NCBI RefSeq assembly: GCF_900168255.1
Contig: NZ_LT799838.1
Span: 1,550,001 to 1,614,000 of the forward strand
Direction: 5' to 3'
Source of the DNA: Psychrobacter sp. DAB_AL43B
GTDB lineage: Bacteria > Pseudomonadota > Gammaproteobacteria > Pseudomonadales > Moraxellaceae
DNA length: 64,000 nucleotides
Position numbers and translations under genes: made by a program. This document shows positions 62,098 through 64,000 of this stretch, piece after piece. Within the stretch, counting starts at the first letter, position 1; every line of letters starts with the position of its first letter. A model generated the notes under the pieces. It was not told where the DNA came from and did no database searches. It saw nothing but the letters and a program-made list of their open reading frames with translations.

Positions 62098-62772
62098 ATG
62101 ACTGACAATCTCGAGCTTTCACATCAGCAAAAGCGTGCATTTCAACCACAAAGACTCTCAGCGCCACGCAATTTTACGCTGCCAGAAGTATTGGCTAAAA
62201 GTGAAGTGCCTTTAGTATTAGAGATTGGTGCAGGGAAGGGCAAGCATGCGCTTAGCTTTGTGCAGCAAAATCCTGATAAGCATCTTATTGCTATTGAGCG
62301 CACTCGCAATAAGTTTGACGCCTTTACTAAGTTGGCGGCGCAGCAAAAATCAAGCAATTTAGATGCTATTCATGCTGATGCTATTGCATGGATCGTACAT
62401 GCGATTGCGCCCAACAGTATCGATAGCATTTTTATACTATATCCCAATCCTGAGCAGCATAACCCCAATCAGCAATGGTTAAATATGCCTTTTTTTGAAT
62501 TTTTGCTTTCTCGTTTGAAAGTAGGCGGGGAAGTAATATTGGCAACTAACATAGAAACTTATATAGACAATGCTGAGCAGCAAGCGCACGAGGCTTGGTG
62601 TCTACCGAACATACGCCGTAAAGTCAAAAGTGACAGTCAACGTACCCATTTTGAAGTTAAATATTTAGCGCGCCAAGAAACCTGCTGGCAGCTTACCATG
62701 CGCAAGCCTAAAGACTACCAAACCAGATTTGATAGCTGGACTATAGATAATCTAAAATCTATAGAGATATAG
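62098..62772 (+). CDS. TrmB-like methyltransferase, divergent
   Basis: The 224-residue protein resembles tRNA (guanine-46-N7) methyltransferases. The SAM-binding loop LVLEIGAGKGKHALSFV lies near residue 39, and IAIERTRNKFDAF follows. However the family motif PDPW that holds catalytic and tRNA-binding residues reads PNPE (LYPNPEQHNPNQQW near 121), and the later TDxxxY motif reads TNIETY. Both Asp residues thus appear as Asn. The end THFEVKYLARQETCWQLTMRK still matches the family. It may be a paralogue with another target, so no gene symbol is given. The stop is within an intergenic 12-mer copy. Confidence 0.65.
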   Translation: MTDNLELSHQQKRAFQPQRLSAPRNFTLPEVLAKSEVPLVLEIGAGKGKHALSFVQQNPDKHLIAIERTRNKFDAFTKLAAQQKSSNLDAIHADAIAWIVHAIAPNSIDSIFILYPNPEQHNPNQQWLNMPFFEFLLSRLKVGGEVILATNIETYIDNAEQQAHEAWCLPNIRRKVKSDSQRTHFEVKYLARQETCWQLTMRKPKDYQTRFDSWTIDNLKSIEI

Positions 62773-62781
62773 CCTAAGCAA
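62770..62781 (+). repeat. Intergenic 12-mer TAGCCTAAGCAA, occurrence 4
   Basis: Exact match containing the stop codon of the TrmB-like gene, as at yejF. A fifth copy follows 84 bp later. Confidence 0.6.
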
Positions 62782-62853
62782 AAATAAAAGAGCAATACCC
62801 AAAAGTAGATAAAGTTAGAAGCAAACTAATACACGTATCTAGAAAATATAAAA

Positions 62854-62865
62854 TAGCCTAAGCAA
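62854..62865 (+). repeat. Intergenic 12-mer TAGCCTAAGCAA, occurrence 5
   Basis: Exact match in the spacer between the TrmB-like gene and the ABC1 kinase gene. Confidence 0.6.
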
Positions 62866-62880
62866 TAAAAATAAATAAAC

Positions 62881-62905
62881 AAAAAAACCGCCCCAAAAGG
62901 ACGGT
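62881..62905 (-). terminator. Terminator of the ABC1 kinase gene
   Basis: On the minus strand ACCGTCC pairs with GGGCGGT around a 5-nt loop, with one G-T pair, and runs into seven T residues. Confidence 0.8.
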
Positions 62906-62929
62906 CCAAAAAGTAAGTAAATCTTTACA

Positions 62930-64000
62930 TTATAAGAAAGGCTTTACTAATGTATTAGAGTCAGTATGCGCATCAAGTACCGTCAAAAAGGTATAGGCGC
63001 CAATAAATTTTCGACTGATAAACATAAATTCCTTGGGCGGAAGATTAAACTCAAAAGATTGCATAGCTCGTGTGGCATCATTTGAAAGGCGGGTATGTAA
63101 TTTACTATTTGCCCAAATATAGCGCTGCTGTTCGTCCAAACAATCAGCAGGGATATCAGGGTTTAGTGCAGGATCACTGAAAGGCTCTGTAGCAAGCAAA
63201 AACAATGAGGCGATATCAGAGCGTACTTTATCGCTCATAGTATCGAAAAAATCATAACCTGTCATTGCCAACATCATTGCCTGATGGTCATGACGATATC
63301 CTGCTCGTAACAGACCATGAGCAATCGTTAGTAGATTATTATCAAACTGACGAATAGCACCAAAATCTAATAAGACCAGTTTATCTATCTCATTTTTATC
63401 ATGACTGACACGAACGAGGTAGTTGCCAAAGTTTGGGTCCGTCTGCATTTCGCCCCAAACAAAAATTTCTCGTATCATGATCTCGATGGCAGCCTGACCG
63501 ATAGCATTACGGCTCTCATGAGGTAATAATTGTAACGCTTCAGAAACGACGCTAATACCGGGTTCATAAGACATACATAGCAAGCGTTTGGTTGAGTAAT
63601 TACGATTAATTTTGGGAACGATATAGCGTGGGTCATCAAGCAAACGTTCATAGAAACGCTCAGTAGTGGCCGCTTCTGCTTCGTAATCAACTTCATGATG
63701 GAGTAGGTCACGTATCTCTTCAAACCAAGCATCGAGTGAGCGTGTTTGAGGAACAATATTGCTGACTTTTAATAAACGCTTAAATAAAGCAAGATCAGAA
63801 TTAATAGCATCAGCCACACCCGGGTATTGAATTTTCAATACCACCTGTTCACCAGTCGCAAGCACTGTGGCACGATGAACTTGAGCGAGGGATGCTGTAC
63901 CGATAGGAACGGGATCAACCTCAAGCTCATGCAATTTATTACCTAATAACTGGCGTAATGTCTGCTCAATTTTTGGCCATGCTAATGTAGCTGTATCATC
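62930..64000 (-). CDS. ABC1/COQ8-family atypical kinase, 5' end off window
   Basis: The minus-strand frame stays open to the window edge, giving about 356 residues of an ABC1 (UbiB/COQ8) atypical kinase. PVPIGTASLAQVHRA is the alanine-rich loop region, VVLKIQYPGVADA holds the ATP-contacting Lys, MQTDPNFGNYLV is the catalytic-loop motif and VLLDFGAIRQF the metal-binding DFG. These match COQ8/ADCK-type members more than E. coli UbiB, which has long C-terminal membrane helices absent here. Members support ubiquinone synthesis or lipid homeostasis. The N-terminal KxGQ motif must lie outside the window. Confidence 0.85.
   Translation of the reverse strand, partial: DDTATLAWPKIEQTLRQLLGNKLHELEVDPVPIGTASLAQVHRATVLATGEQVVLKIQYPGVADAINSDLALFKRLLKVSNIVPQTRSLDAWFEEIRDLLHHEVDYEAEAATTERFYERLLDDPRYIVPKINRNYSTKRLLCMSYEPGISVVSEALQLLPHESRNAIGQAAIEIMIREIFVWGEMQTDPNFGNYLVRVSHDKNEIDKLVLLDFGAIRQFDNNLLTIAHGLLRAGYRHDHQAMMLAMTGYDFFDTMSDKVRSDIASLFLLATEPFSDPALNPDIPADCLDEQQRYIWANSKLHTRLSNDATRAMQSFEFNLPPKEFMFISRKFIGAYTFLTVLDAHTDSNTLVKPFL

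Overview
The window is a chromosomal segment of a gammaproteobacterium, most likely Moraxellaceae and probably Psychrobacter. The DNA is moderately AT-rich. Supporting signs are the trpGDC order, the small 4.5S-type SRP RNA, a FabH-like ketosynthase of about 380 residues, and a housekeeping set with Acinetobacter/Psychrobacter-type protein sequences. The genus is inferred from protein character, not from a marker gene. No tRNA, rRNA, CRISPR array, prophage or plasmid backbone is visible.

Layout. 1-4780: 3-methyladenine DNA glycosylase (cut by the window edge), an Smr-domain protein and the trpG-trpD-trpC operon, all on the minus strand. 4781-9680: two nearly identical 858-bp IS5-family elements in the same orientation bracket glnA and a DUF4124 gene; glnA has a convincing sigma-54 promoter with two upstream NtrC-type sites. 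9700-17150: SIMPL-domain protein, SRP RNA (ffs), lemA plus a very large M48 metalloprotease, a probable DNA polymerase III psi subunit (holD), a 132-bp MITE, and serC. 17370-24002: yejA-gloB-yejB-yejE-yejF, a peptide ABC importer with a glyoxalase II gene inside it. 24200-33570: iron alcohol dehydrogenase, exported MsrA-MsrB fusion, folE, fabI, a DUF1275 membrane protein overlapping a 53-residue antisense gene, an SLC13 carrier, an alpha/beta hydrolase and a DUF1543 protein.

33777-42851: the large helicase HrpA, a GlcG/HbpS-like protein, aspartase, an orphan protein resembling colicin E1 immunity proteins, a methyltransferase and a DUF2071 protein. 43248-46869 is a three-gene heme-enzyme cluster (a companion protein, a DyP-type peroxidase and a catalase-fold protein). 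47028-51593: DMT exporter, DUF421 protein with a zinc-ribbon-like tail, NMN/nicotinamide riboside salvage pair (pnuC and a NadR-type kinase), and a ketoacyl-ACP synthase III. 51722-64000: DUF3060 protein, prfA, a Cys-rich lipoprotein, lysS, an unrecognised conserved-looking gene, dnaX with an in-frame 18-bp repeat array, a LysR regulator, argD, yacG, a divergent TrmB-like methyltransferase and an ABC1/COQ8-type kinase cut by the window end.

Most genes are single or in short operons closed by strong intrinsic terminators, many of them usable from both strands. The most novel items are the candidate holD with a long linker, the hidden 53-residue gene, the MITE with a clean 8-bp duplication, a 12-mer (TAGCCTAAGYAA) repeated five times between genes on one strand, a 25-bp-stem hairpin before aspA, and the heme-enzyme cluster.
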